Assembly: GCF_009711345.1 (NCBI RefSeq)
Contig: NZ_SMMA01000066.1
Coordinates: 1 to 64,000 of the forward strand
Length of the DNA stretch: 64,000 nt
Reading direction: 5' to 3'
Source of the DNA: Pseudovibrio flavus
GTDB lineage: Bacteria; Pseudomonadota; Alphaproteobacteria; Rhizobiales; Stappiaceae
Notes under the pieces: generated by a model
Databases searched by the model: none
Told to the model about the DNA's origin: nothing
Seen by the model: only the letters and a program-made list of their open reading frames with translations
Program-made: the position numbers and the translations under genes
Shown here: in pieces, positions 26,488 through 38,500 of the stretch
Position numbering within the stretch: position 1 is the stretch's first letter
Layout of the letters: every line of letters starts with the position of its first letter

Positions 26488-27918
26488 ATGCGCTTCCCCA
26501 GTGTTCCTTGTCTTCGTTTGAATTTGTTGGCCTCTGTTGTTTGCGGGCTATCGCTTGCAACAGGCGTAGCAGCCTCAGAGCTGCCCCTGACAGTAACAAC
26601 CGGTGCGGATGACGGTCCGGGATCTCTTCGTGAGGCGCTGGCTATTGCCTCTGAAAGCAGCAAAGCGCGGCCGATTTACGTTGTAACCAACGATGTAATC
26701 GAAATTGGAAGCACGCTTACTTACACAGGTGAGGTGCCGCTGGTTCTTTATGGCAGCGGTCAGACAATCCATAGCAAAGAGAACGTAACTTTGTTGGCAC
26801 TTACTTCCGGAGCGGATCTCACCGCTTCAGACCTTCGGTTTGTAGGGCCGGGTGGCTTCTCTGTAATGAAGCGCGGCGATGCTGACGGGTCAGGCGGCAA
26901 AGGCATCTTCATTGATGTGCGGGACGACCAAACCGGCACGCTTTTCCTGAGACTGGATAGAGTGACAGTCACGGGCGTAGCCTATCACGGTATCCATGTG
27001 TCAGATTGTGACCTTGCCGACGCGTGCGGCGGCGGTAGCGGTGGTGGGGGCGATGGTGCCAGTGCGTCCATCGCGGTTCAAGCAAATGGCGTAGTTGTTG
27101 CCGATGTCGGGAACGGTGCGTTTGATGCAGATGGAATTCGTATTGATGAGAGGGGAGATGGCGGCATCTACTTTATCTCTCACGGCTCGTCGTTTCGAGA
27201 TGTCGGCGCTGATGGCGTAGAGCTTGATGAAGGTGGAGCTGGCAGCGTGCTTGCCAGTGTTGTTGGCAACCAATTTGTAGACAATGGAGGCTACTGCGAT
27301 CCTGTCGTTCTGCAGACGTACATGCCGCAAAAACTGATTGCAACATTTGACGACGGCAAGGCGACTGATGCCGATGTGCCAGCCGATATTACCGGCTCGC
27401 CTGATGATGACTGCTTCGAAAAGAAAGTAGAGACCTATCCGTCTGGCTCTATCAAGTCCTATGAAATCTCAATCGACTTGGATGACGGCATTGATATCGA
27501 TGAAGCGGGAGAGGGGAACCTTACCCTTCATATGAACGGAGCCGACGTACTTTCCAATCTTGATGAAGGGGTTGATGTTGGCGAGGAAGATGATGGTAGC
27601 CTTGCCATCAACGTTGTTCGCTCAACGGTAAACAACAACAAAGACGACGGCATCCGCGCACAAGAGTCAGGTGCAGGTGATCTTTTTGCTCTTGTTCAGG
27701 ACGTGACAGCTCAGAGCAACGGCAGATATGGCGCTCGGTACGACCATGAAGGGGATGGAACCTTCTCAATCCAAGTCAGTGATACGGAAACGGCTGATAA
27801 CGGAGAAGCCGGAATTCGGGCCTCCCAAACAGGCGGTGCTAAGGGAACGCTTACTGTTTCAGGCTCCAACATTGAAAACGGCATTGATGCCCGCAACGTA
27901 ACTGTGACCGAGCAGTAA
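26488..27918 (+). CDS. Secreted beta-helix repeat protein (CSLREA-like N-terminus)
   Basis: 476 residues with a signal peptide ending near AASEL. After it comes VTTGADDGPGSLREALAIA, resembling the N-terminal domain of CSLREA-type secreted proteins, then a right-handed beta-helix region in which segments such as DGIRIDERGDGGIYF, DGVELDEGGAGSVLA, DGIDIDEAGEGNLTL and EGVDVGEEDDGSLAI recur at coil-like spacing. The acid residues in the turns suggest calcium binding. AAAGGA ribosome site. No enzyme motif is visible. It precedes the large surface-protein locus and may belong to it, but a terminator-like hairpin separates them. Confidence 0.78.
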   Translation: MRFPSVPCLRLNLLASVVCGLSLATGVAASELPLTVTTGADDGPGSLREALAIASESSKARPIYVVTNDVIEIGSTLTYTGEVPLVLYGSGQTIHSKENVTLLALTSGADLTASDLRFVGPGGFSVMKRGDADGSGGKGIFIDVRDDQTGTLFLRLDRVTVTGVAYHGIHVSDCDLADACGGGSGGGGDGASASIAVQANGVVVADVGNGAFDADGIRIDERGDGGIYFISHGSSFRDVGADGVELDEGGAGSVLASVVGNQFVDNGGYCDPVVLQTYMPQKLIATFDDGKATDADVPADITGSPDDDCFEKKVETYPSGSIKSYEISIDLDDGIDIDEAGEGNLTLHMNGADVLSNLDEGVDVGEEDDGSLAINVVRSTVNNNKDDGIRAQESGAGDLFALVQDVTAQSNGRYGARYDHEGDGTFSIQVSDTETADNGEAGIRASQTGGAKGTLTVSGSNIENGIDARNVTVTEQ

Positions 27919-27920
27919 TT

Positions 27921-27937
27921 GGTAAATGCCATTTACC
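27921..27937 (+). repeat. Perfect palindrome after the beta-helix gene
   Basis: GGTAAATG-C-CATTTACC directly after the stop codon; no T run follows, so it is more likely an mRNA 3' hairpin or a protein site than a standard terminator. Confidence 0.5.
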
Positions 27938-28051
27938 CCTAGGGAAAGAGGGTGGTTAAGGGCCTGTCCTAGTTTCGGGCGGCCCCTTACTGTTTCTTGA
28001 CAATTAGTCGAGGCAAACAAATTTCTTTGCTCATCAAATTAGGTCCCAGAG

Positions 28052-28072
28052 GCGCATATTGTGCGCTTTTTG
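28052..28072 (+). terminator. Probable terminator before the DUF11 gene
   Basis: GCGCA-TATTG-TGCGC followed by five T and G. It likely ends the beta-helix transcript. The rest of 27938-28404 shows no gene. Confidence 0.6.
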
Positions 28073-28404
28073 TTGTGCCTTCGGTTGTAAAAGGTCGCAA
28101 ACCCGCAGGGTAGAAGTTAATCAATCACTACTTTCATGCTGAAAAGGTAAGTATTAACAGAAGGTTAGTATCCCCGCCTTTCCGTTAACTATGTATTTTA
28201 ACTAACATTAAAAATTGATAGGTAGTTTTTGTTATTTTTATCAATTTTCAAAAAGTGGAACTGGCAGCGATCTTTTCATCTTCCTACCCTGTTTAGTTAG
28301 AAAGCAGTTGTTCTGTCTTCTTGATTAGGCGCCAAGTATCGCGTTCTGCCTTCAAGACAAAAATTATCGGGAGTGTTTAGGTCCTGTCGTCTCTAGGGGG
28401 TGGC

Positions 28405-31400
28405 ATGGGCGCGTTTGGTGCGGGCAAATCCAGCGGTTTTTCTTCTCGGGCAATTACGTCTGAGTGTCGTTGGAGAGGTCTTGCTCGAAAGCTCTTAGTT
28501 GGGTTTACGTTGTCGGCGGGTTTGCTGGGCGCTCCCGTTGTCGGGTACGCATCCCAGTACGATTGGGTGCTGGATGTATCCGATGCTGGTGGCGATCCAT
28601 CTGCATCTGGCGACTACGTCTCTTACGCGGTTACCATCACCAACTCTGCTGATGAGTTGAACCCGCTCGCGTCTCCCGCGACATCCCTGATCATCGATGT
28701 TCCGGATAATACGTTGCTGAGCGAAGTAACGACGCTCACCTGTGATCAGGCTCTTCCCGTTGATGGTCCAAGCACTGTTACATGTACAGTTCCAGCGCTA
28801 GATATCGATGGAACTGTTTCTTTCGCGGTGATCTTGCGAACGAAGGCCGAGGGCGTAATCGAGCTTAAGGCTCGCATTCCTGACACCAATGACACCAATC
28901 CGGTCAATAACAGCGTAGCTGAGACGACAACTATTACACCGGGCCCGGGCATTCCTGATGTGCCACCGCCACCGGGTGATACCGATGTTGCTCTTAGTGT
29001 GACCGGCCCTGCAACAGCAGCGTCGGGTTCTGTCGTTTCTTATAGCTTCACGGTCACGAACAATGGACCGGATACGTTGTCCGGTGCCTATATCGATATT
29101 CCGGCGATCACTGGCTTTAGAGTTACAAGTTGCGGATCCAATGGTTCTGGTGGTTACCGCTGTCCTGTTAGTGGTTCGGTTGTTTCAGGGGCAAATACGC
29201 AAGTGAACGTGACTGGGAAGGTCACTTTGCCAAGTGGCCCTTCTGCAGACTTTACTGTGGCCGGTACCGTTGGTGTTACATCCACCGTTGATAGCGTTGC
29301 TTCCAACAACACTGCCAGTCAGCTCACAAGTGTGACTGCGGGCAGCGATGTCTATGTGTCTATGTCCAACTCTGCGGGTAACTTGGCACTTGTTGGTGAT
29401 ACGGAAAATGTGACAATCAACGCAGGCTTTACAGGTGATGTGCCTCAAGGCCTATCGTTCAGCACGACCATTGCTCCCGAGTACACGATCACAAATACCC
29501 GAAGCATAAGTGGTGACTGGACCTGTAACGTTGCTGGTCAAGTCATTTCATGCAGTCGGCCGTCAAATGCATTGACTGCGGGCGAGGCGGTATCACTGGG
29601 TTCTGTCGTTGTAGATGTGAGCGTAAATGCAGCAGGCACCGATGTTCAAAACTCTGTTGCGATTACTTCCACCAGTCCAACTGACCCAGACCTTTCAAAC
29701 AACACAGATACGGACGCGCTGAGAACTACAGAGGTTCCTATTGTAACCCTTGGCCTTAGCAAAAGTGGTCCTAACCCAGCATTGATGGTCGTTGGCAACG
29801 ACTACAACTTCTCATTAGACTTCACAAATAACGGGAACACGCGGCTTTTTGGGGAAGTAACCCTCACAGACTCTCTTCCTGATGGGCTGACGTATACAGG
29901 CTATTCCGGTGCGGGTTGGACATGTCCGGCGGCGCCAATTGTCGGCCCCGCGCCTGTTGTTTGTACGCGAAACTATGACGAAGGCGCGAACGAGTTCCTT
30001 GCTCCGGGCGATACTACACCGGCTTTGGTTCTGGAGACACGTGCTGTTAGTCCGGGCGTTCGAGTAAACCAAGGCGATGTTGTTGCAACGCGTTGGCCTG
30101 ACGGTGGTGGAACTGCCTCTTACGGTTTTGAGATTTTCGATGTCCCAGCCTCTGCTGACGTAACTATCTCCAAAACTGCGGTCAGCAATCCCGTCATTAT
30201 TGGTGATAGCCAAACCTTTAATATCGAAGTGATCAACGCCGGTCCCGATACATCGAGCGATGTACGGGTGACGGATAACCTTACGGACCTTCTCAATGGT
30301 TTGACTGGTCCAACGGATGCTGGTTTCATTGGTTATTCGGTCAGTAAAAATGCGGCCGCTACCAGCACTTTTACCTGTACTGTAACGCCCAATGGCCGTA
30401 GTCAGGGGCTTGTTTGTAACATTGATAGCCTGCCGGTATGTACGGCAGGGACTGATTGTCCGATTATTACGGTCAATACACGTCCGGGTGCCGGAGTGAG
30501 CGATGGCGTTGCTTTGAGCAACACAGCCAACATCATTTCCCTTGGGGTCGGCGACCCTGATCTCAACAATGGCTCTTCAACTGCAAACTACAATGTTGTT
30601 AAGCGCACCGATGTTACGGTTTCTCTGTCTGCTAGCCGCGACCCAGCGATTGCGGGCCAGAACCTCGCGTACACAGTTACTGCTCAAAACCCGAGCAATG
30701 CGCGCTATTTGAGCTATGCGCAGAATACGATTGTAACAACAACGCTACCGAGCGATGTCGTATTCGTATCTGCATCTCCAAGCTCTGGAACCTGTACAAC
30801 GGTGCCTGTAGCTGGTGCTGTTATCTCTGCTGCAAACAACCAGATTGTTTGTGATCTGGGTGAGGTGGCCACGGGTGGATCCAAGCGCGTAAACATTCTG
30901 GTTAAGCCACTGGAAAGTTTGCGCGGCGGTGTAATGGCAGCTTCCGCAAGTGTTACGACAACAACCCCAGAGCTGGATGCTACGAATAATTCAGCAGCAT
31001 TGAATGTGAATGTTGCGTCTCCGGCCTTCGATATTTTGATCAACAATATCGATGATGTTGACCCGATCGATATCGGTTCGGACATGAACTACACGGTTAC
31101 AGCCCGCAACCTCGGCCCGTCTTTTGCCGAGAACGTCACCGTCAACTATGCGATGCCAACAGCACTGTTGACCTACCAGTCTCATGTGGCCGCTGGTGGT
31201 ACTTGTGGAACTGTTCCTGCAATTGGTTCTGTCGGCGGTACGCTGAGCTGTACTTTCCCTCGCATTGATGCCGGTCAGGAGCAGGTGATTATCATCACCG
31301 CCCGCGCAATCGAAAAGGGTTCCGCTCAGACCAACGCCTCTTTGAGTTCGGTCGCCATTGGTGAAGGGGCAGATAGTCAGCCGCTTAACAATACCGAGGA

Positions 31401-34400
31401 TGAGCATACTACGGTTCGAACCCGTGCAGACGTTGAACTGGTTAGCAAGGTCGTTGACAAGTCTGAAGTAGAACTTCGTGAAGCGTTTAACTACACGATT
31501 ACAGTTCGCAACAACACCGGTGCGGACCTGCGTGAAGCTGACGACGTTGAGGTAACTGATAGCTTGCCGACGGGGATGGTTTTGACCGGAACCCCTACTG
31601 TGGCGGTTGTTACTGGCACGATCTCTCAAAGCACTTGTACGAATGCAGCAAATAACCGCTCGTTCTCATGTACGCTCGGAACGCTATCAAGTGGTGGTCA
31701 GGCCACGATCACAGTTCCTGTGAATGTGACTAGTGCTGCTTCCTACCCTGTTACGCTCACCAATACCGCCCAAATCATTACCAGCTCTCGTGACATGAAC
31801 GAGGGTAATAACAATGGCTCTGGTCCGGTTGATGTTGTCGATTCCAGCATTTCAGGACAAGTCTATTACGACTTCAACAACAATGGTCTTCAGGAGGCGG
31901 TAGACACAGGCGTTGAAGGGCTTGAGTTGACGCTTACCGGTACTGCCTATGATGGCGTCGTGGTCAATATGACTACCACAACTGCAGCAGACGGCACGTA
32001 CACGTTTGACGGTCTGCAAAGTGGTACCTATGCAATTACCCGAGGCTCCACCACGGAAGGCTATCTGCTTGATGGTTCCAGCTTTGTAGGAACATCGGGG
32101 GGCACACAAGTATCTCCGACCGAGGTCAATACGATTGGTCTGGCTAAGAAAATAGATGCCACCGCCTATGACTTCTCTGTAATTCCTCAGGCCCGTGTTG
32201 GTTTGGCGCAGCGCGTTTCTGCTGCCCCAACAATCAACGCGGACGGTTCGTTTACTGCGACATTCTCCTATGTCGTCGAGAACTTTTCTCCCGACCCTCT
32301 TATGAATGTTGAAGTAACCGAGACTTTGAGCGGCGCAGCGCCAAGCTTGGGTAGTTTCGTTTCTTTGCCTGCATCGGTGACAGAGGGCACTTATTCGATT
32401 GTGTCTGCGCCAAGCGGAACCTGTAACGGACTTAATGCAAGCTTTAACGGAGATACCGTTAGCTCTCTGATTAGCAGTGGCACGTTAGCGGCAAACAGCT
32501 CCTGTACAATCTCTGTTCAGGTTAAAGTGATGCCGGTGAAGCCTTCGGCACCTGTATCCCTGCCCCATAACTTCACCTTCCAGACGCAGTCACGTGTAAC
32601 TGCTCAGGGTAACTATACCGGTCAGATCGATGCCAACTACTCCTTACTGGAGGACTTGAGTGACGACGGCTCTAACCCAGACCCTAATGGAAACGGATTT
32701 GCGGAAGATGCCGGAGAAAACGACCCGACAGTTTTCTCACCTACCTATGATCCTCAAGTACGTCTGGTAAAAACCGCTGATACCTCTGCATTGTCTAATC
32801 CGGTGCAGCCGGGTGAAATCATCACCTACAACTACGCAATCACCAACACGGGCAACCTTAATCTGTCGGCCGTCGAACTCGTAGATTTGATGGATGGTTT
32901 GAATCTCGGCGGTTTACCGATTCCTTTATTGGCTCCCGGGCAAACAGATAGAGTCGCCTACAGCGGTACCTACGCGGTTACACAGGACGATATCGATACT
33001 GGCTACGTTGAAAACACTGCGACTGTCTCCGGTACCGATCCATTTGCTGCGGTTGTTTCGGATGTATCGGGCACAGCAACAGATAACGACACCATAACGT
33101 CTGCTGCTCTTGCTCAAGATCGTTCGATTGCGCTTATCAAGACTGCTGATGCATCTTTGGTGAATAATCCGGCGCAGGTGGGAGATCAGATTTCCTACAG
33201 CTTCACGGTCACCAACACCGGTAATATCAATCTTTCAAACGTATTTATCACCGATGCCTTGCCAGATATCGCGTTAAGCGGGGGACCGCTTGCGGCACTG
33301 GCGCCGGGTGAAACGGATACTTCCACGTTTACGGCGACCTACATTCTCAAGCAGTCCGACCTCGACAACGCCAAGGTCGAGAACACGGCCACTGTCACAG
33401 GAACGGCGCGCGTTGGTGGAACGGTTACAGATACGTCCGGTACGACTGTGACGAATGATGACCCAACGGTTGTTCCTCTCGCTATTGCTCCGTCGATTGA
33501 TCTTGTTAAAACCGCAGATACCTCTGCTCTTTCCAAGGATATTGGCAAGGTTGGGGAGATGATTTCCTACAGCTTTGCGGTGACCAACACTGGTACTGTG
33601 ACGCTCACAAACGTGACGCTTACAGATGCCTTAGCTGGCGTGAACCTTAGCGGCGGGCCGATTGCGAGCCTTGCGCCAGGTGCGACTGACACATCCACCT
33701 ACACCGCGACCTATAATCTTGTAGCGGCAGATATTGTTCGCGAGGATGTCGAGAACAACGCGAGCGTTTCTGGTCAATATGGTGTCGATGGAGGCGGCAG
33801 TCCGCTGCTCGTTAATGACAGTGACCGAGTTGTAACCACTATCGTGTTTATTGAGGCGGTAGCAGAGGTATTCCCTCCGTTTACGACGGATGGTGGAACG
33901 ACAACGTCAATGCTGGCATCTGACCGGTTCGGAACGCTGCCTGCCACTCTGGCTGATGTCATTCTTACCGTGGAAGCGAGTGATCCAGAACTCACTCTGG
34001 ATACCAACACAGCGCTGATTACACTGGCTCCGGGTAATCCGTCGGGCGAATATCAGGTGACCTACAAGATTTGTCGCCGTGATAACCCGACAGCTTGTGA
34101 TACCGCGACCGAGACAGTGGTTCAGGGTGCTATCGACGGTATTGAAGCAACTAAGACGCAGATGTTCTCCGACGAGGGGGATGGCCTTGACGGTGTTGGC
34201 GATACCATCACCTACACAATCGCGGTTCAAAACACCGGTAACACAACTCTGTCCGGCGTTTCGTTGGCCGATACATTCCTGACCCTTGATACTGCAACTC
34301 CAATTACGCTCGATAGCGGCCCTACCTTCGTATCTGCCGATACTGGATCTTTGGAAGGAGATCTTCTGCCGGGAGAGATTGCGAACTACGAAGCGCGATT

Positions 34401-35580
34401 TGTTCTGACTGTTGAGGCGGTTGATGGAGGCGGGCTCTCCAATCAGGTAGAGGCCTCTGGTTTGCCGGTATATCCGGCAGGCGTCCCGGGAACTCCAGAG
34501 CCGATCAGTGACCTTTCTGATGACGGCGATGATACAGACGGCAATGTGGTCGATGATCCAACCGTTTATCCTCTTGAGCCGTTGATGATCCAGCAGGCAC
34601 TACGCCTCACCAAAACGACCTCTAGACAAGTCGTGGAGCGCGGAACTGTTGTTCCATACACGATCACGATCACCAACGACTATGCCCGAACAATGGGGCC
34701 GATGAACCTGCTGGATATTCTGCCTGCAGACTTCGTTTATGTCGTTGATACAGCCAGTGTCGATGGAGCGCCGACTTCGGTAGAGGTGATCGGTAATACC
34801 GTAAAACTGCCAGACCTCTACATCTCGCCATTTGCAACCATTACCGCCAAGCTTTCAGCAAGGATTTTGGTTTCAGCGGATGTGGGAGATCACGTCAACC
34901 GAGCGCGTTTGCGAGACAGCGTAACCGGTCAACTTCTGGCACCTGAAGCCTCTGCCACGGTTACGATTATTCCGGAGCCAGTATTTGACTGCGGCGATGT
35001 CTACGGCAAGGTGTTCAACGATCTCAACCGCGATGGCTATCAGAATAAGCCGGAAAATGGTGTGGTTGAGAACGGTATTCCGTCGGCCCGTGTAACGGGT
35101 GTTGATGGAACAATCATCACGACAGACGAATACGGACGCTTCCATGTGCCTTGCGCAATGCTTCCGAAGGACCGTGGTTCCAACTTTATTCTCAAGCTGG
35201 ATCATCGCTCCTTGCCAGCAGGCTATCGTCTCACGACAGAAAACCCGCGTGTGGTGCGCCTAACTCCGGGCAAGATGACAGAGTTGAACTTCGGCGCAAC
35301 TCTGCCTCGGGTGGTGCGCATCGACTTGAGTGAAAGTGGCTTCAATGATGGCTTCCTGAAGCCAGAGTTCGAAGAAGCGCTCGATAATCTTGTCCTGCAG
35401 ATCAACAGTGAGCCAGTTCACCTGAACCTCGTTTTCCATCTTCCTGAAAAAGCTTCGCGGCCTACACGCCAAGCCGCTTTCAAGAAGATGAAACAGGTTG
35501 AACTGCGCATTCGCGATCAGTGGTCCGAGCGACCGCAGGATGAGCTGACCTTCGACAAAAACATTATTCACTTCAATTGA
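28405..35580 (+). CDS. Giant secreted DUF11-repeat surface protein
   Basis: 2391 residues. Long-tailed signal sequence (ARKLLVGFTLSAGLLGAPVVGYAS) ending near residue 51. Then at least ten DUF11 immunoglobulin-like repeats, each with a T(I/V)TN(N/T)G core such as FTVTNNGPDTLSGAYIDIP and EVINAGPDTSSDVRVTDNL. An SdrD/collagen-binding-B-type domain interrupts them at about 1148-1222 (SGQVYYDFNNNGLQEAVD), three near-identical repeats span about 1450-1810, and a second B-type domain is near 2192-2260 (GKVFNDLNRDGYQNKPENG). The end, after GSNFILKLDHRSLPAGYR, is a conserved C-terminal module of proteobacterial DUF11 proteins. Likely an adhesin or surface fibre; its partner barrel gene begins 14 bases later. 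AGGGGG ribosome site. Confidence 0.88.
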   Translation: MGAFGAGKSSGFSSRAITSECRWRGLARKLLVGFTLSAGLLGAPVVGYASQYDWVLDVSDAGGDPSASGDYVSYAVTITNSADELNPLASPATSLIIDVPDNTLLSEVTTLTCDQALPVDGPSTVTCTVPALDIDGTVSFAVILRTKAEGVIELKARIPDTNDTNPVNNSVAETTTITPGPGIPDVPPPPGDTDVALSVTGPATAASGSVVSYSFTVTNNGPDTLSGAYIDIPAITGFRVTSCGSNGSGGYRCPVSGSVVSGANTQVNVTGKVTLPSGPSADFTVAGTVGVTSTVDSVASNNTASQLTSVTAGSDVYVSMSNSAGNLALVGDTENVTINAGFTGDVPQGLSFSTTIAPEYTITNTRSISGDWTCNVAGQVISCSRPSNALTAGEAVSLGSVVVDVSVNAAGTDVQNSVAITSTSPTDPDLSNNTDTDALRTTEVPIVTLGLSKSGPNPALMVVGNDYNFSLDFTNNGNTRLFGEVTLTDSLPDGLTYTGYSGAGWTCPAAPIVGPAPVVCTRNYDEGANEFLAPGDTTPALVLETRAVSPGVRVNQGDVVATRWPDGGGTASYGFEIFDVPASADVTISKTAVSNPVIIGDSQTFNIEVINAGPDTSSDVRVTDNLTDLLNGLTGPTDAGFIGYSVSKNAAATSTFTCTVTPNGRSQGLVCNIDSLPVCTAGTDCPIITVNTRPGAGVSDGVALSNTANIISLGVGDPDLNNGSSTANYNVVKRTDVTVSLSASRDPAIAGQNLAYTVTAQNPSNARYLSYAQNTIVTTTLPSDVVFVSASPSSGTCTTVPVAGAVISAANNQIVCDLGEVATGGSKRVNILVKPLESLRGGVMAASASVTTTTPELDATNNSAALNVNVASPAFDILINNIDDVDPIDIGSDMNYTVTARNLGPSFAENVTVNYAMPTALLTYQSHVAAGGTCGTVPAIGSVGGTLSCTFPRIDAGQEQVIIITARAIEKGSAQTNASLSSVAIGEGADSQPLNNTEDEHTTVRTRADVELVSKVVDKSEVELREAFNYTITVRNNTGADLREADDVEVTDSLPTGMVLTGTPTVAVVTGTISQSTCTNAANNRSFSCTLGTLSSGGQATITVPVNVTSAASYPVTLTNTAQIITSSRDMNEGNNNGSGPVDVVDSSISGQVYYDFNNNGLQEAVDTGVEGLELTLTGTAYDGVVVNMTTTTAADGTYTFDGLQSGTYAITRGSTTEGYLLDGSSFVGTSGGTQVSPTEVNTIGLAKKIDATAYDFSVIPQARVGLAQRVSAAPTINADGSFTATFSYVVENFSPDPLMNVEVTETLSGAAPSLGSFVSLPASVTEGTYSIVSAPSGTCNGLNASFNGDTVSSLISSGTLAANSSCTISVQVKVMPVKPSAPVSLPHNFTFQTQSRVTAQGNYTGQIDANYSLLEDLSDDGSNPDPNGNGFAEDAGENDPTVFSPTYDPQVRLVKTADTSALSNPVQPGEIITYNYAITNTGNLNLSAVELVDLMDGLNLGGLPIPLLAPGQTDRVAYSGTYAVTQDDIDTGYVENTATVSGTDPFAAVVSDVSGTATDNDTITSAALAQDRSIALIKTADASLVNNPAQVGDQISYSFTVTNTGNINLSNVFITDALPDIALSGGPLAALAPGETDTSTFTATYILKQSDLDNAKVENTATVTGTARVGGTVTDTSGTTVTNDDPTVVPLAIAPSIDLVKTADTSALSKDIGKVGEMISYSFAVTNTGTVTLTNVTLTDALAGVNLSGGPIASLAPGATDTSTYTATYNLVAADIVREDVENNASVSGQYGVDGGGSPLLVNDSDRVVTTIVFIEAVAEVFPPFTTDGGTTTSMLASDRFGTLPATLADVILTVEASDPELTLDTNTALITLAPGNPSGEYQVTYKICRRDNPTACDTATETVVQGAIDGIEATKTQMFSDEGDGLDGVGDTITYTIAVQNTGNTTLSGVSLADTFLTLDTATPITLDSGPTFVSADTGSLEGDLLPGEIANYEARFVLTVEAVDGGGLSNQVEASGLPVYPAGVPGTPEPISDLSDDGDDTDGNVVDDPTVYPLEPLMIQQALRLTKTTSRQVVERGTVVPYTITITNDYARTMGPMNLLDILPADFVYVVDTASVDGAPTSVEVIGNTVKLPDLYISPFATITAKLSARILVSADVGDHVNRARLRDSVTGQLLAPEASATVTIIPEPVFDCGDVYGKVFNDLNRDGYQNKPENGVVENGIPSARVTGVDGTIITTDEYGRFHVPCAMLPKDRGSNFILKLDHRSLPAGYRLTTENPRVVRLTPGKMTELNFGATLPRVVRIDLSESGFNDGFLKPEFEEALDNLVLQINSEPVHLNLVFHLPEKASRPTRQAAFKKMKQVELRIRDQWSERPQDELTFDKNIIHFN

Positions 35581-35594
35581 TTGCGGTATCTGTC

Positions 35595-38500
35595 ATGAAA
35601 AAACAGCATGTATCGAAAAGGGCATCCTTACTCTGCCTTTCCGTCTCTGCAGTTGCGATTACCGCAGTTGTTGGTGTTCCTCTACAAAATGCAGCAGCGC
35701 AAAGCCTCGATGGAAAAGGGTTTGCTATATCGCTAGACGCTGCGCCTCTATCGGAGGCTGTGTCCAGCCAATCACTGGGCGAACGTGGCAGCGGGTTACC
35801 GGACACGGCTCGCATAGATATCCGCTATGACGGTCTGAAGCCGACACGGATATTGAATGTTTCTACCAGTGATTTGAGAAGCGCCTATCAGGCAGGCGAG
35901 ACGCTTACATTTCGGGCGTCATCTAACTACCCCGCGTACATCGATAAGGCTGAGGTGCGGGTGATTGACCTCTCTGGTAGCTATCCAAAAACTCTGGATG
36001 TTCTGCCAGTTGCGCCAAATGGTGAAGCGCAGTGGGTTATGCCAGTGGATGGAGGCAAAAACTACGCCTATGCTTTGCGGGTTTATGATGCTTCCGGCCG
36101 CTATGATGAAACCTTTGCTCTGCCGCTAGATAGAACTACTGCGGCTTTTGAGAGTCACGAGACGACTGGCGGCGAGATTGTTGCAGCAGGTGAGGGTGAG
36201 GACCGGACACGCAGAAGAGCTATTCCGGTGATCGGCGGCGTTGTAGTTGTTTCAGGTCAGGTCGATCCGCAGCAAGACGTCACCGTGATGGGGGAGGCGG
36301 TGCCTGTTACCGCTTCTGGTGAATTTGTTATCAGCAGAAACATTCCCGCGGGTTCTCACAGCGTCGATGTTGAATACACATCCAACGGCAAGGAACGCTC
36401 CTTAATCAAGGAAGTAGAGGTTCCTGAATCTGATTGGCATTACGTTGCCATTGCCGATGTTACAGTAGGGCGGCATCTGGAAGATACAGAAAGGTCCGCT
36501 GACCCGTATTTCGAAAAGAATTATGCCGAAGGCCGTTTGGCTTACTATGTTTCCGGCATAACAAAAAACGGTTGGTCTATCACCTCGTCTGCCGATACTG
36601 GTGAGGGTGATATTGAGGATATTCTTACCCGTCTTGATGATAAAGATCCTCGTGCCGTGATCGCTCGTCTTGATCAGGATGACCTATATCCAACCTATGG
36701 GGACGATAGCAGCAGCTACGATGATACCCCAAGTTCTGGCCGCGTTTATCTGCGTGCCCAAAGAGGGCAGACCCAAGCAACTTGGGGAGACTTCACCGCA
36801 GAGGTTGAAGGCAGTGAGCTGCTGAACAATACCCGCAAGTTATATGGCGGCGAAGTGCGAAGCGCGACAGCTGCGACGACCGCCAGTGGCGATGCTCGCC
36901 TTAGCGGCGTTGTCTACGGCGCGCAGCCGGGAACCCTTCCTCAAACCGATATCCTAAGAGGTACGGGCGGTTCGCTCTATTTCCTTTCCAGACAGGATAT
37001 CAACGGTGGCTCGGAAAGTGTTTCGGTTCAAACGATTGACCCGGATACAGGCAGGGTTATCGCGACACGTAACTTGGCTGCTGGCTCTGATTATGAGCTG
37101 GACTATATGCAAGGTGTTATCAAGCTTGCCCAGCCATTGAATTCATCGTCCTCTGATGGTGGCTTAGCCTCAGGAACCAGCGGCGCTTACGATGTTAATC
37201 TGGTGGTTCAGTACGAGTACACTCCTTTAGCGGGGGATGTAGATGGGTACTCATTTGGCGGGCGTGCCGAGGCGTGGGTGAATGATCACATGCGCTTAGG
37301 CGCCACAGCCATGAAGGAAACCACCGGACTGGCCGATCAGAAGATGCTGGGTGCCGACCTCCGGTTTCAGATGGGGCAAAACAGCTTCCTGCAAGCTGAA
37401 ATCGCGCAGACAGATGGTCCGGGTTTCGGGCGTACTGTGTCGTCAGACGGCGGCCTAACCCTTACAGATGAAGCCGGCAGTTTAGGGCGGGAGGCTCGTG
37501 CATACAGCGTTGATAGCCATGTAGATTTTGGTGAGCTTGACCTACCAAAAGACGGATTTGCAGAATTCTATATGGAGCGGATCGAGGGTGGTTTTGCCAC
37601 TTTGAACCAGAGTGTGGAGGAAGATCAGTTTCTCATTGGTGGGCGTACCCGCATTGAAGTGAGTGACCGCCTTGAGCTGGGCCTATCTGGCGAGCACTTT
37701 GAAAGTGATCTTGGAAACCATAAGAATTCCGCAGAAGTTGCTGTAGCCTTCGATATCGACAAGAGTTGGCGGGTTGAAGGAGCCTACAACTATCTGGACC
37801 AACTTGAAGATGGCAAGCCTGAGGACACCGGAACCCGATCTGATGTCAGTGCGCGGCTTACCTATGAGCTGAGTGACGACGCTAAGGCTTGGCTTTTTGG
37901 GCAGGTTACCGCGCAAAAGACAGGTGGTCTGAGCCGTGATGACCGCTATGGTATTGGCGCTGAAGTGCGCGTTAGTGAAAAGCTGGTTCTTTCCGGTGAG
38001 GTTTCTGATGGCACTGACGGCGTAGGCGCGGCAGCAACTGCAACGTATACCCAAGGCGCAGATCGTGAAGTTTACTTCGGTTACAGCCTTGATCCTACAC
38101 GTACCCTAAGCGGTTACAATCTCGTCGGTGATGATATGGGCAAGGTCGTAGTCGGTAGCCGCTATCGTCACTCTGACCAACTAACCTCCTATGCTGAAAA
38201 CGCTTTCGACCTTTATGGAGACCATCATTCTCAAACCCGTGCATACGGCATCACTTACTCTCCGGTTGAGAAGTGGAGCTTTAGCGGTGCGTTGGAAAGC
38301 GGAGTTGTAAGAGACAAACATAACGGCGACTTGGATCGCAACGCTTACTCTCTTGGCGTGGTCTATAATGATGCTGATGTTCTCAAAGCACGTTCTCGGG
38401 TTGAGTACCGTTCCGAAACCGGAGATGGTGCAAATCAGGATGCAGATACGTGGGCAGCAACTGCAGGCTTTGAATATAAACGCAATGAAAATGCCCGCCT

